From contig NZ_BHZC01000001.1 of the NCBI RefSeq assembly GCF_003865135.1, positions 4,464,001-4,528,000 of the forward strand: DNA of 64,000 nucleotides. Direction: 5' to 3'. The stretch comes from Streptomyces chrestomyceticus JCM 4735. Its GTDB lineage: Bacteria > Actinomycetota > Actinomycetes > Streptomycetales > Streptomycetaceae. Position numbers and translations under genes: made by a program. The notes under the pieces were generated by a model. It made no database searches. It saw only the letters and a program-made list of their open reading frames with translations, and was not told the DNA's origin. Positions 24,972 through 34,531 of the stretch are shown one piece after another. Every line of letters starts with the position of its first letter. Positions within the stretch are counted from its first letter, which is position 1.

Positions 24972-25058
24972 GGCCGGACCGAACACCATCCTCCCCCACT
25001 CACCGCAAACCACCAAAATACGTAGCAAATCCACACCGCCCCCTGAGACGATCCCCCC

Positions 25059-25823
25059 ATGACCACACGCACCTTCGACGACCTGGTGGCCGAGGCGGAA
25101 TCCGTATCCGTCGAAGGCTGGGACTTCTCCTGGCTGGACGGCCGGGCCACCGAGCAGCGCCCCTCCTGGGGATACCAGCGCCGCCTGGGCGAGCGGCTGG
25201 CCTCCGCCCGGGCGGCACTGGACATCCAGACCGGCGGCGGTGAAGTCCTTGCGGGCGCCGGTCCGTTGCCGCCCGTCATGGCGGCCACCGAGTCCTGGCC
25301 GCCCAACGTCGCGAAGGCGACCACGCTGCTGCATCCGCTCGGCGCGGTCGTCGTCGCCGATCCGGACGAGCCGCCGCTGCCCTTCGCCGACGGCGCCTTC
25401 GACCTCGTCACCAGCCGTCACCCGGCCACCGTGTGGTGGCCGGAGATCGCCCGGGTGCTGCGGCCCGGCGGCACGTACTTCGCCCAGCACGTCGGCCCGG
25501 CCAGCGTCTTCGAGCTGGTCGAGTACTTCCTCGGCCCGCAGCCCGAGGAAGTACGGCGCCGGCGCCACCCCGACGACGAGAGCCGGGACGCCGAGGCGGC
25601 CGGTCTGGAGGTCACCGGCCTGCGCGCCGAATCCCTCCGTACGGAGTTCTTCGACATCGGCGCGGTGATCTACTTCCTGCGCAAGGTGATCTGGATGGTC
25701 CCGGGATTCACGGTGGACCGCTACCGCGACCGGCTGCGGGAACTGGACGCGAAGATCCGGGCGGAGGGCCCATTCGTGGCCCACTCCACCCGTTTCCTCA
25801 TCGAGGCCCGCAAGCCCGCCTGA
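25059..25823 (+). CDS. SAM-dependent methyltransferase (class I)
   Basis: 254 residues. The Rossmann signature is partly degenerate: LDIQTGGGEVLAGAG (motif I), then VADPDEPPLPFADGAFDLVTSRH, the motif-II/III region typical of UbiE-like enzymes, and IARVLRPGGTYFAQHVG. The N-terminal ~30 residues include GWDFSWLDGRA, seen in many actinobacterial homologues. ATG at 25059 lacks a strong ribosome site and may be leaderless. Substrate unknown; convergent with the ABC-F gene. Confidence 0.85.
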   Translation: MTTRTFDDLVAEAESVSVEGWDFSWLDGRATEQRPSWGYQRRLGERLASARAALDIQTGGGEVLAGAGPLPPVMAATESWPPNVAKATTLLHPLGAVVVADPDEPPLPFADGAFDLVTSRHPATVWWPEIARVLRPGGTYFAQHVGPASVFELVEYFLGPQPEEVRRRRHPDDESRDAEAAGLEVTGLRAESLRTEFFDIGAVIYFLRKVIWMVPGFTVDRYRDRLRELDAKIRAEGPFVAHSTRFLIEARKPA

Positions 25824-25845
25824 CGGCGGGGCAACGACTGCCCCC

Positions 25846-27447
25846 TCACGCCAGATCCACCAACTCCGCATACTCCCGCCCCCACAGATCCTCCGTCCCG
25901 TCCGGCAGCACCAGCACCCGGTCGGGCCGGAGGGCCTCGACGGCGCCCGGGTCGTGGCTGACCATCACGATCGCGCCGGGGTAGGTACCGACCGCGCCCA
26001 GCACCTCGTCCCGGGAGGCCGGGTCGAGGTTGTTGGTCGGCTCGTCCAGGAGCAGGACGTTGGCGCGCGAGTGGACCAGTCCGGCCAGTGCCAGCCGGGT
26101 CTTCTCGCCGCCGGAGAGCACCCGTACCGGCTTGTCCGCGTCGTCCCCGGAGAACAGGAACGAGCCGAGGACGTGCCGGGCCTCGCCGTCACTCAGGTGC
26201 GGCGCCGCGGCGGCCAGGTTCTCCCGGACCGTACGGGACGGGTCCAGCGTGTCGTGCTCCTGCGCGAAGTACCCCAGCCGCAGGCCGTGCCCGGCGACGA
26301 CCCGGCCCGCGTCGGGCGTCTCCCGCCCGGCCAGCAGCCGCAGCAGCGTCGTCTTGCCCGCCCCGTTGAGGCCGAGCACGACCAGCCGGCTTCCCCGGTC
26401 GACGGCCAGGTCCACACCGTCCAGCACCTGTTGCTCCCCATACGCCTTGGCCAGGCTCACGGCCCCCAGCGGCACCCGGCCGCACGGCGCGGGCTCGGGC
26501 AGCCGGATGCGCGCGGTCTTCTCGCTGCGGCGCGCCGGCTCCAGTGCGGCCAGCATGCGGTCGGCGCGGCGGGCCATGTTCTTCGCGGAGACGGCCGTCG
26601 CGACGTTCGCGCGCATCTTGTCGGCCTGGCTGTGCAGCGCCGCCGCCTTGCGCTCGGCGTTGGCGCGCTCCCGGGCCCGGCGCCGGTCGTCGGCCGCGCG
26701 CCGGGCGAGGTACTCGTGCCACCCGGTGTTGTGCACGTCGAGGGTGGCACGCGACGGTTCCACGTGAAACACCCGATTGACGGTGTCGGCGAGCAGCCCG
26801 GTGTCGTGGCTGATCAGCACCAGGCCGCCCCGGTGAGCGGCCAGGTAGCCGCGCAGCCAGGCGACCGAGTCGGCGTCGAGGTGGTTGGTCGGCTCGTCCA
26901 GCAGCAGCATGCCGTGCCCGGCGAACAGGATGCGGGCCAGCTCCACCCGCCGCCGCTGCCCGCCCGACAGCCCGCCGACCGGCTGCCGCAGCACCCGCTC
27001 GGGCAGCCCCAGCCCGTCCGCGACCCGCGCCGCCTCGGCCTCCGCCGCGTACCCGCCACGCGCCTGAAAGGCGTCCTCGGCCCGCGCGTACGCGGCCATC
27101 GCCTTCTCCTGCGCCCCCGGCCCCACGGCCGCGGCCAGCGCGTCCCCGGCCCGCCGCAGCTCCGCCACGGCCCGGTCCAGCCCGCGCGCGGACAGGATGC
27201 GGTCGGTGACGGTGACGGCCGGGTCGGCCGCGCGGGAGTCCTGCGGCAGATGGCCGAGACTCCCCGTCCGCACGATCTCCCCGGCAGCGGGCGGCACCCG
27301 CCCCGCCAGGACGTCGAGCAAAGTCGTCTTTCCCGCCCCGTTACGGCCCACCAGACCGACCCGGTCACCGGGCCCCACATGGAAGGACACATCGGACAGC
27401 AGAAGCCGGGCACCGACGCGCACGTCGGCACCACGAACGGTAATCAT
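25846..27447 (-). CDS. ABC-F family ATPase (ribosome-associated, possible antibiotic-resistance type)
   Basis: 533 residues, two nucleotide-binding domains without membrane segments. NBD1: Walker A GRNGAGKTT, signature LSGGQRRRVELARIL, LLLDEPTNHLD. NBD2: GLNGAGKTT, LSGGEKTRLALAGLV, LLLDEPTNNLD. The charged linker (about 230-310) has the ABC-F helical-hairpin composition (RRARERANAERKAAALHSQ). Members either act as ribosome-protection proteins against antibiotics or as translation factors; which applies is not visible. ATG at 27447 follows CCGGAG. A 386-base gap upstream could hold an attenuating leader. Confidence 0.9.
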   Translation of the reverse strand: MITVRGADVRVGARLLLSDVSFHVGPGDRVGLVGRNGAGKTTLLDVLAGRVPPAAGEIVRTGSLGHLPQDSRAADPAVTVTDRILSARGLDRAVAELRRAGDALAAAVGPGAQEKAMAAYARAEDAFQARGGYAAEAEAARVADGLGLPERVLRQPVGGLSGGQRRRVELARILFAGHGMLLLDEPTNHLDADSVAWLRGYLAAHRGGLVLISHDTGLLADTVNRVFHVEPSRATLDVHNTGWHEYLARRAADDRRRARERANAERKAAALHSQADKMRANVATAVSAKNMARRADRMLAALEPARRSEKTARIRLPEPAPCGRVPLGAVSLAKAYGEQQVLDGVDLAVDRGSRLVVLGLNGAGKTTLLRLLAGRETPDAGRVVAGHGLRLGYFAQEHDTLDPSRTVRENLAAAAPHLSDGEARHVLGSFLFSGDDADKPVRVLSGGEKTRLALAGLVHSRANVLLLDEPTNNLDPASRDEVLGAVGTYPGAIVMVSHDPGAVEALRPDRVLVLPDGTEDLWGREYAELVDLA

Positions 27448-27833
27448 GATTTGACACTCCGGAACAGCTCAAGGACACACGGGTGGCGTGGAAGCGGGTG
27501 TCCGAGCTAGGAGATCCGGGGGGTCGACATGGTGGCGAGGGTAGGGGGTGGTGCGGTGGGAGTGCACATGGTTTTCCGGCACGGGGCGCCTGCCGCGGTC
27601 TTCACCGGCAGTGAGGCAGGCCTGCGGGTGAGGTGGCACGGTGTCCGACGTCCGCAGGTCGTCCCGCATCCGGAAGATCCGGACTTCCGCCGGTCCCGGC
27701 ACCTCCCGAAACACCTGATACGGGTCTAAGGTTCGCGGCGTACACACTGAGTTGTGCTGCATCGCAGGTCACCACGTAGCAGCCTGCCGGGTGTGCCCGT
27801 GCCCCTGGATGCGGCGGCATTTGTGGGGGCTCC
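27448..27833. other. Divergent intergenic region between ABC-F and TerD-nuclease genes
   Basis: 386 bases. It must hold both promoters. A minus-strand frame of 97 codons (27469-27762) exists in the ABC-F leader, and a GGACAC/GTGTCC pair could form a hairpin about 30-60 bases upstream of the ABC-F start. I found no firm attenuator or operator. Confidence 0.35.
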
Positions 27834-29921
27834 ATGCACGAGATGACCAAGGGTGGCAACGTCGGACTTGCGACCCTGAGCGAGGACACCGGTTCACTGA
27901 TGGTGAGCCTGAGCTGGAGCAGCGCGTCGGGGGACGGCGACGCGGACGTCTCCGTTCTGCTGCTGGGCGCCGACGGCAAGGTGCGCGGCGACGCGGACTT
28001 CTTCTTCTACAACAATCCGGCCGCCGCCGACGGCAGCGTGCAGTTACTGGGCAAGACGCCCACGGCCAACGGCACTGAGGACCGGGTCAGCATCGACCTG
28101 ACCGCCGTACCGGACGATATCGAGAGCCTGGTGGTGGCGGCCAGCCAGTACGGTACGGGCCGCTTCGGGGAACTGGACGACCTGCGGGTGACGGTCGCCG
28201 ACCGTACGGGCGAGACGCTGCTGGGCTTCACCATCGCCGACGCCGGGGAGGAGAGCGCGTTCATCTTCGGTGAGCTGTACCGGCGGGCCGGGGAGTGGAA
28301 GTTCCGCGCGGTCGGACAGGGCTACGCGACGGGCCTGGCGGGGCTGGCCACGGACTTCGGCATATCCGTGGACGAGGAGGAAGAGCCGGCGCCCGCGGAC
28401 GAGGAAGAGACCGGAGCGGACGCGGCGCGCCCCGAGGCCGCGGAGGGAGCGGGAGCGGCTGCGGCGCCGACGTCCGCCGGCCCGGTGGCAGCGCCCGTAC
28501 CGGTGGTCGAGATACCCGCGCCGTCAGCCGGACCGGACCCGGCTCCCGCACGGCGCCCCCGTGGGCCGCGTACGGCGAAGAAGAAGGTCACCCTGCCCAT
28601 GGTGGCGAAGAAGTCCCTCGCCGAGAACGACTCCTGGCGCCAGGCCCGGCTGTTCCCCGCGCCCACGCTGAAGAGCGACCGGGAACGCGAGATGCGCGCG
28701 ACGTCGGTCCTGCTGGCCGTGATGGCGCAGGTCCCGGAGTTCGGGCGGCGGCTGACCGCGGGCTTCGGCGCCCCGGCCGGCCGGATGCAGACGTTCACCG
28801 AGGTCACGCTGCCGAACGGGGACACGCCCCGGCGCCCGGACGGCGTGATCCGGGTGGAGCGGGCCGGCAAGCTGTGGACCGCGCTGGTCGAGACGAAGAC
28901 CAACGGCAATCCCCTCAGGTCCGAGCAGGTCCAGGACTACATGGACATCGCGGCCCGGCGCGGCTACGAAGCGGTGATCACCCTCTCCAACGACGTGGCG
29001 CTGGAGGGCAGCCCGCTGGTCGAGGTGAAGACCGACGGCCGCCGCAAGCACAAGGTGACACTGTGGCACCTGTCCTGGGCCGAGGTGGCGCACCAGGCTC
29101 AGTTGCTGATCCGCCACGAGGGCGTGGGCAACGCGGCGCACGCCTGGCTGCTCCAGGAGTTGCTGCACTACCTCCAGCACGAGAACTCCGGCTGCCACGG
29201 TTTCCAGAACATGGGCCCGGCGTGGGTGCCGGTGCGCAACGGCATCGACACGGACACGCTCTGCCAGGGTGACGAGCGCGCCGTGGCCGTCGTCGAGAGC
29301 TGGGAGCGGCTCATCCGCCAGGTCTGCCTGCGGCTGGGCGGGGAACTGGGCCAGAAGGTGCTGCCCGTGCAGCGCGCCAAGCGCGGGACCGACCAGGCGA
29401 GCCGTCGCGCGGCGCTCGCCGACCGGCTCTGCGAGGAGGGGCGCCTCTCCGCCGAGCTGCGCATCGACACCACGCCCGGCATCCTCGCGATCGCCGCGGA
29501 CCTGCGGACGGGGAAGCTGCGTACGTCCATCGAGATCCCGGCGCCGGAGCAGGGTTATCCCCTCAGTTGGGTCAAGCGCCTGGTCAGGCAGCTCGCCGAA
29601 GCGCCGGCGGACCTACATGTGGAGACGCTGGTGGAGGGCAACAGGGGGCCGCGCGGCACGCTGGAGCGGCTGCGCCCGGAGCCCGGAGACCTCCTGCCCA
29701 AGGACGGGGTGGCCATCAACGGGTTCCGGCTGTCCCTGTTCAAGGGAATGGGCAGTACCCGCGGCAACGCCGAGTCCGGGTTCATCCGCAGCGCCGACGA
29801 GGCCGTGGACCGGTTCTACGCGGGTGTCGTCGCCCATCTCGCGCAGCCCGGCAGCACGGAGCGCCGGTCAGCGCGCCGCACCTCCGCACCGGACCCGGCC
29901 GAGGCCGCTGTCCTGAGCTGA
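27834..29921 (+). CDS. TerD domain fused to a PD-(D/E)XK nuclease-like domain
   Basis: 695 residues. Residues 1-180 are a TerD/calcium-binding stress domain ([63 protein letters not shown]). A Glu/Ala/Pro linker (about 180-260) leads to a C-terminal region with nuclease-like [10 protein letters not shown] and ALVETKTN (D...ExK), plus [23 protein letters not shown], as in restriction-endonuclease-fold proteins. The rest (about 380-690) is uncharacterised but well-formed. Codon 71 is a TTA (28044-28046), implying bldA dependence. Known for TerD: metal/stress and phage-linked tellurite-resistance systems. A nucleic-acid-directed stress or defence effector is inference. Confidence 0.8.
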   Translation: MHEMTKGGNVGLATLSEDTGSLMVSLSWSSASGDGDADVSVLLLGADGKVRGDADFFFYNNPAAADGSVQLLGKTPTANGTEDRVSIDLTAVPDDIESLVVAASQYGTGRFGELDDLRVTVADRTGETLLGFTIADAGEESAFIFGELYRRAGEWKFRAVGQGYATGLAGLATDFGISVDEEEEPAPADEEETGADAARPEAAEGAGAAAAPTSAGPVAAPVPVVEIPAPSAGPDPAPARRPRGPRTAKKKVTLPMVAKKSLAENDSWRQARLFPAPTLKSDREREMRATSVLLAVMAQVPEFGRRLTAGFGAPAGRMQTFTEVTLPNGDTPRRPDGVIRVERAGKLWTALVETKTNGNPLRSEQVQDYMDIAARRGYEAVITLSNDVALEGSPLVEVKTDGRRKHKVTLWHLSWAEVAHQAQLLIRHEGVGNAAHAWLLQELLHYLQHENSGCHGFQNMGPAWVPVRNGIDTDTLCQGDERAVAVVESWERLIRQVCLRLGGELGQKVLPVQRAKRGTDQASRRAALADRLCEEGRLSAELRIDTTPGILAIAADLRTGKLRTSIEIPAPEQGYPLSWVKRLVRQLAEAPADLHVETLVEGNRGPRGTLERLRPEPGDLLPKDGVAINGFRLSLFKGMGSTRGNAESGFIRSADEAVDRFYAGVVAHLAQPGSTERRSARRTSAPDPAEAAVLS

Positions 29922-29940
29922 TCCGCCCGGCGGACGTCCT

Positions 29941-29992
29941 CCCCACTCCCACCGGCCCCCGCAGAATTTCCGCGGAGGCCGGCGGGTGGGGC
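29941..29992. terminator. Bidirectional hairpin between convergent genes
   Basis: CCCACC, GGCC and CGC segments on the left pair with GCG, GGCC and GGTGGG on the right across an AGAATTT loop, 19 bases after the TerD-nuclease stop and just before the stop of the convergent small gene. Confidence 0.65.
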
Positions 29993-29999
29993 CCTGGTG

Positions 30000-30311
30000 T
30001 CACGTCTCGGCGGCAATCCAGGCGATGTGCCAGCCGTTCTTGGCGGCGTATTCGGGGTCGATGGGCTGGCGGTCGACGCGGCGGACGTAGATGCGGAAGC
30101 CGGTGGGGGTGGCGGCGTAGACCGTGTTTCCGCCGGTGGTCATCCACATGCGGTCGTCGCCGGTGAGGGCGGCGATATAGGCGGGGGTGTCGGTGAATTC
30201 CCCGGCGCTGGTGTCGACGTCGATGTAGACGCCGTCGCCATTGCGGTCGGGATAGTTCTGCCAGCCTTCACCGGGGGCGGTCCTGCCGGAAAGGAACTTG
30301 CCGTTCTGCAT
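30000..30311 (-). CDS. Small uncharacterised beta-rich protein
   Basis: 103 residues, no signal peptide or membrane segment. It is rich in aromatic and beta-forming residues: GWQNYPDRNGDGVYIDVDTS, FTDTPAYIAALTGDDRMWMTTGG, TPTGFRIYVRRVD, and a C-terminal GWHIAWIA. The spacing of aromatic and Asp/Asn residues recalls small H-type-lectin-like or cell-surface beta-sandwich domains that also occur in eukaryotes, but I cannot name the family with confidence. ATG at 30311 has a CAGGAG site upstream. It is convergent with the TerD-nuclease gene, and 465 non-coding bases precede it. Confidence 0.7.
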   Translation of the reverse strand: MQNGKFLSGRTAPGEGWQNYPDRNGDGVYIDVDTSAGEFTDTPAYIAALTGDDRMWMTTGGNTVYAATPTGFRIYVRRVDRQPIDPEYAAKNGWHIAWIAAET

Positions 30312-30776
30312 TGCCTGCTCCTGTCGCGTCCTCGTAGGAATGCGAACCGGCGATCAACTGATCGGCGGCTAGGGCAGTTTGTGCCCGGACCTCCGGGACT
30401 AGCAAGGGCGTTCGACAACGTTGGCCAGATGTGGGGAGTGCCCGCCGGACCCGGGGCCGCTGGCCGGAATGGAGGGTTGACCGGACGGCGGGGCGGGCGT
30501 AGCCGGGGGCGGCGACGGGGAGCGCGACGGGTGCATGATTCTTTTTTCGGGAGGGTTGACAGTCTCCTGCCACCTCACAAATCTAGGACTCAGCCTTTCC
30601 GGCGGCCCCGGTACGTCGACGCATGAGGAATTCGCGATCCGGGCCTCGCGATCATCAACTCTCCGGTGACACGGCGCACTCCGCCGCTCCGGAGCGGGCC
30701 TCTGCGTCGAACGCCGACGACCTTTTCGCGCCGCGCTCGTCGCAACCCTTCCCGGGCACGAGGCCGATGACAGCCT
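30312..30776. other. Divergent regulatory gap before the biosynthetic cluster
   Basis: 465 bases with no convincing gene. A plus-strand TTGACA at 30556-30561 followed 17-18 bases later by AAATCT/AATCTA is a candidate promoter about 200 bases upstream of the Eis-like gene. A run of T at 30541-30547 precedes it. Confidence 0.45.
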
Positions 30777-30788
30777 TTGGAGAGGAAA

Positions 30789-32111
30789 GTGGAGAACGTG
30801 GCGGACGTGGGAGCGCCGAAGGACGTGCGGCCGGGGACCGGAACGGCCGCGCGGACCGGTGCGGGCGGCGGCCGGGCCACCGCGGGTTACACCTTCCGGG
30901 CCGCCGCGGAATGGGCGGAATTCGGGGCGGTGCTCGACCTCGCGTACGGCGGCCATCCGCACTCGCCGGCCCACAGCGCCGTGGTCGGGGCCCTCTTCGA
31001 ACCGAAGCGTTCCCTGGTCGCGTGCTACGGCGGGCGCCCGTGTGCCACCCTCGCCGGGTACGCGCTGGAGATGACGCTGCCGGGCGGCCCGGCCCCGGTG
31101 GCCGGCATCGGGTACGTGGCGGTCGCGCCGCCGCACCGGCGCCGCGGGCTGATGCGGGAGCTGCTGCGCAAGGCGCTCACCGCGCTGCACGAGGAGCGGA
31201 CCGAGCCGGTCGCGGTCCTGCACTCGACCGAACCGGGGATCTACGGGCGGTTCGGGTTCGGGCTCGCCTCCCAGGCCGTCGAGGTGTCCGTGCCGCCCGA
31301 GGCGCGGGCGTTCGCGGGGGAGGTGGCCGCCTCGGGGCTGACGCTGGACGTCGTCTCACCCGATGAGGCGCACGCTGCCGTCGCGGACGTCTACCGCGCC
31401 TGCCTGTCCCAGCGGCCCGGTCTGCTGCGCAGGGACGCCGCCTGGCAGCGCCGCGCCGTCGAGGACGAGCCGGCCGGCCGGAACGGCGCGGGACGGCTGC
31501 TGTGCATGGTCGTCTCGGGGCCCGGCGGTGACGCGCGCGCGTACGCGCTGTACCGGCTGCGGCCCGCCTGGGAGCGGTCCCGGCCGCGCTATGCCCTCTC
31601 CGTCCGGGAGGTGTTCGCGTGCGACCCCGCCGCGTACGCCTTCGTGTGGCGGTCACTGCTCGACACCGACCTGGCAGGGGCCGTCACCGCGGCATGCTGC
31701 CCGGTCGACGACCCGCTGCTGGCGCTGCTCGACGACCCGCGCAGCGCCGCACCGACCGTACGTGATCAGTTGTACGCCCGTGCCGTGGACCTGGACCGCG
31801 CCCTCACCGCGCGTACCTACAGTGCGCCGGTGGATGTGGTGCTTGAGGTGCGGGACGTGATGTGCCCCTGGAACGAAGGTCGTTGGCGGTTGTGTGCGGA
31901 GCCCGGGGGCGGTGCCGTCTGTGTGCGGACGGGAGCCGCCGCCGATCTCGCGCTGGGCGCCCGTGACGTCGGCGCGGTGCTGCTCGGCGGCGGTTCGTTG
32001 GCCCAGCTCGCGCTCGCGGGCCGGGTCGCGGAGCTGCGGCCGGGCGCGCTGCGCGCCGCCTCCGCCGCCTTCCGCCACGATCCGGCGCCGTACTGTCCGA
32101 CGGCTTTCTGA
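30789..32111 (+). CDS. Eis-type GNAT N-acetyltransferase
   Basis: 440 residues, the length of Eis proteins, with two GNAT-like halves and a sterol-carrier-like C-terminus. The N-terminal GNAT shows AGIGYVAVAPPHRRRGLMRELL (acetyl-CoA loop) and LHSTEPGIYGRFGFGLAS, both diagnostic. The C-terminus ends in a short DPAPYCPTAF, like the Eis C-terminal carboxylate motif. Eis enzymes acetylate amines, including aminoglycosides, at several positions. GTG at 30789 follows GGAGAGG; GTG 30798 is an alternative. It lies just upstream of and co-directional with a set of amino-sugar type genes, so self-protection of a producer is plausible. Confidence 0.87.
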   Translation: MENVADVGAPKDVRPGTGTAARTGAGGGRATAGYTFRAAAEWAEFGAVLDLAYGGHPHSPAHSAVVGALFEPKRSLVACYGGRPCATLAGYALEMTLPGGPAPVAGIGYVAVAPPHRRRGLMRELLRKALTALHEERTEPVAVLHSTEPGIYGRFGFGLASQAVEVSVPPEARAFAGEVAASGLTLDVVSPDEAHAAVADVYRACLSQRPGLLRRDAAWQRRAVEDEPAGRNGAGRLLCMVVSGPGGDARAYALYRLRPAWERSRPRYALSVREVFACDPAAYAFVWRSLLDTDLAGAVTAACCPVDDPLLALLDDPRSAAPTVRDQLYARAVDLDRALTARTYSAPVDVVLEVRDVMCPWNEGRWRLCAEPGGGAVCVRTGAAADLALGARDVGAVLLGGGSLAQLALAGRVAELRPGALRAASAAFRHDPAPYCPTAF

Positions 32112-32232
32112 GGCCGGTGCCCGGCGGTCCCCCGACCGCTGCCCGGCCGGCGGAAGCCGCGCGGTTCCGGCCCCGTGACCATGAGGACGGCTGCCGGTGG
32201 CCGCGTCGTCCATCTTTCTGCGAGGAGTCCCC

Positions 32233-33468
32233 ATGCCCGGACCCGGTTATGCCTTCTTCGGCGACGAGGAGCGCGACAACGTGCAGCAGGTGCTGGACGC
32301 TTGGGCGCGCACGACCGCCGCGCACTCCTACCCGCTCGGTGACCTGACCCAGACCCGCCTGTTCGAGCAGGCCGCGGCGCACCGGCTGGGCAGCCCGTAC
32401 TGCCTGTCCGTCAACAGCGGCACGTCCGCGCTGCAGGCGGGCCTCGCGGCGCTCGGCATCGGGCCCGGTGACGAGATCATCGTGCCCGGGTACATGTACG
32501 GCGCGTGCCTCGCCGCCGTGGCGTACAGCGGGGCGACGCCGGTGCTGGCCGAGGTGGACGCCTCGCTCACCCTCGATCCCGCCGACGTACGGCAGCGGAT
32601 CACGCCGCGCACGAAGGCGCTGATGCCGGTGCACATGCTCGGCGCGGCCTGTGACATGACGGCGCTGCGGCGGACCGCGGACGAGCACGGGCTGCTGGTG
32701 CTGGAGGACGCCGCGCAGGCGTGCGGCGGTACGTACCGGGGCCAGGCGCTGGGCACCTTCGGGCACGCGGGGGCCTTCTCCCTCAACATGTTCAAGGTGA
32801 TCACGGGCGGGGACGGCGGTTTCCTGCTCACCGCCGACGAGCGGATCTTCCAGCGGGCGTACGGCTTCCACGACCACGGCTGGTTCCCGTACCGCCGCGA
32901 GGACGGCCCCGGCGACCGGCTGTGGGGCCTCAACCTGCGGATGACGGAGCTGACGGCGGCCGTGGCGCGCGCCCAGCTCGGCCGGCTGGACGCCGTGCTG
33001 GCCCGTACCCGGGAGCTGCGGGACGACCTGCTGGCGCAGATCCCCGTACGGGACGGGCTGGTCCGCCGCCCCCTGCACGACGCGGCGGGCGACTGCGCGA
33101 CCCTCCTGGTGCACGTCTTCGACGAGCGGGCGGACGCCGAGGCCGTCGCGAAGCGCCTCGGCACCAAGACGCTGCTGCACTCGCCCAAGCACTACTACGG
33201 CGGGATCCCCGAACTGGCCGCGCTGGCCGCCCCGGACGGCTCCTCCTGCCCGTTCCGCCCGGCCGTGGAGTCCTGGCGGCGGGACGGCTGGCGGGCGGGC
33301 GCGCTGCCGCGCACCGACGACGTGCTGAGCCGGTCGCTGGCCATGACCGTCGGCACCACCGACACCTACCTGGGCGCCGACTTCGGGGTCACCGTCTTCA
33401 GCGGTACGGACGAGGTCGCCGAGGTCGCCGAACGGTTCCGCGAGACGGTCGCGGAAGTGCTCGGCTGA
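32233..33468 (+). CDS. DegT/DnrJ/EryC1/StrS family aminotransferase
   Basis: 411 residues. PLP-dependent sugar or cyclitol aminotransferase. Visible: SVNSGTSALQAGLAALGIGPGDEI, VLEDAAQACGGTYRG (PLP Asp), and the lysine in SLNMFKVITGGDGGF (family pattern FKxxxxGEGG, here GDGG). ATG at 32233 with CGAGGAG upstream is preferred over an upstream in-frame GTG at 32197. Relatives transaminate keto-sugars or scyllo-inosose. First gene of the core cluster; the glycosyltransferase follows 52 bases later. Confidence 0.92.
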   Translation: MPGPGYAFFGDEERDNVQQVLDAWARTTAAHSYPLGDLTQTRLFEQAAAHRLGSPYCLSVNSGTSALQAGLAALGIGPGDEIIVPGYMYGACLAAVAYSGATPVLAEVDASLTLDPADVRQRITPRTKALMPVHMLGAACDMTALRRTADEHGLLVLEDAAQACGGTYRGQALGTFGHAGAFSLNMFKVITGGDGGFLLTADERIFQRAYGFHDHGWFPYRREDGPGDRLWGLNLRMTELTAAVARAQLGRLDAVLARTRELRDDLLAQIPVRDGLVRRPLHDAAGDCATLLVHVFDERADAEAVAKRLGTKTLLHSPKHYYGGIPELAALAAPDGSSCPFRPAVESWRRDGWRAGALPRTDDVLSRSLAMTVGTTDTYLGADFGVTVFSGTDEVAEVAERFRETVAEVLG

Positions 33469-33520
33469 CCCCCGGCCCATGCTCCCCCTGCCCTGACCAC
33501 CCACCGACCTAAGGACCGTC

Positions 33521-34531
33521 ATGCCCGCGACCCGAACGCCCGCGCAGCTCACCGCCGTGGCCGCCAGGCCCCTGGTCAGCGTCGTGGTGCCGTGCTTCGA
33601 CGAGGCCGCCGTCATCGGGGAGACGCACCGCCGGCTCCGCGCCGTACTGCGCGGCCTGCCGGAGTGCGAGTACGAGGTCGTGTACGTGGACGACGGCAGC
33701 CGGGACGGGACCTGGGACCGGCTCACGGCGCTCGCCGCCGCCGACGCGCGGGTCCGGCTGGTCCGGCTGACCCGCAACTTCGGGCACCAGCCGGCCGTCC
33801 TCGCGGGCCTGCGCGAGGCGGCCGGGGACGCCGTGGTGACCATCGACGCGGACCTCCAGGACCCGCCCGGCCTCATCGCCGACATGGTCGAACGCTGGCG
33901 CGCGGGCTGGCCCGTGGTCTCCGCGCGGCGCACCGGCCGGGAGGGCGAGAGCCGCTTCAAGACCGGCACCGCGCACGTCTTCTACCGGCTGCTGGCGGCG
34001 GTCGCCGACCACCCCGTGAAGCTCGACACCGGCGACTTCCGGCTGCTGGACCGCGAGGTCGTCCGCACCCTCACGCTGCTCCCGGAGAGCGAGCTGTATC
34101 TGCGCGGCTCGGTGTGCTGGGCGGGCTTCCCCGAGACGAGCCTGGAGTACGGGCGGGGACCGCGGCTCGCCGGGCGGACGAAGTACACGCTGCGCAAGAT
34201 GGCGGGCCTGTCCCGGCGCGGCCTGCTCGCCTGCTCCTCGGCCCCGGCCCGGGTGCCCGCCGCCGTCGGCCTGGCCTGGCTCGGCGGTACGGCCGTCACC
34301 TCGGCCGTGCGGCGCCGCCCGCTGCCGCTCGCCGCGTGGACCTTCGGCTGCGAGGCGGTGCTGCTCGGGGTGCTGGGCGAGTACCTGCTGCTGGTCCACC
34401 GCGAGGTGCGCGGCAGGCCGCCGTACGTGGTCCGCCAGCGGTGGGCGGCCGGCGTCCCGGCACCGGCGGAGCTGACGGCCGCCGGCATGGCCGGGCCCCG
34501 GGAGGCGTGGACCGCCGGGAGCCCTCGGTGA
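33521..34531 (+). CDS. Family 2 glycosyltransferase, ArnC/DPM-like, membrane anchored
   Basis: 336 residues. GT2 fold: VVPCFDEAAVIGETHRRL, YVDDGSRDGTWDRL, LTRNFGHQPAVLAGL, and a DAD metal motif in VTIDADLQDPPGL. Two hydrophobic segments at the C-terminal side (about 240-300) suggest a membrane anchor, as in dolichyl/undecaprenyl-phosphate glycosyltransferases. The R-rich ending (REVRGRPPYVVRQRW) is typical. It overlaps the next gene as GTGA at 34528, so translation is coupled. Donor and acceptor are unknown. Confidence 0.9.
   Translation: MPATRTPAQLTAVAARPLVSVVVPCFDEAAVIGETHRRLRAVLRGLPECEYEVVYVDDGSRDGTWDRLTALAAADARVRLVRLTRNFGHQPAVLAGLREAAGDAVVTIDADLQDPPGLIADMVERWRAGWPVVSARRTGREGESRFKTGTAHVFYRLLAAVADHPVKLDTGDFRLLDREVVRTLTLLPESELYLRGSVCWAGFPETSLEYGRGPRLAGRTKYTLRKMAGLSRRGLLACSSAPARVPAAVGLAWLGGTAVTSAVRRRPLPLAAWTFGCEAVLLGVLGEYLLLVHREVRGRPPYVVRQRWAAGVPAPAELTAAGMAGPREAWTAGSPR

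Noticed and set aside
27469..27762. Minus-strand 97-codon frame in the ABC-F leader
   Set aside because: No recognisable motif and no convincing ribosome site; too long for a typical leader peptide.
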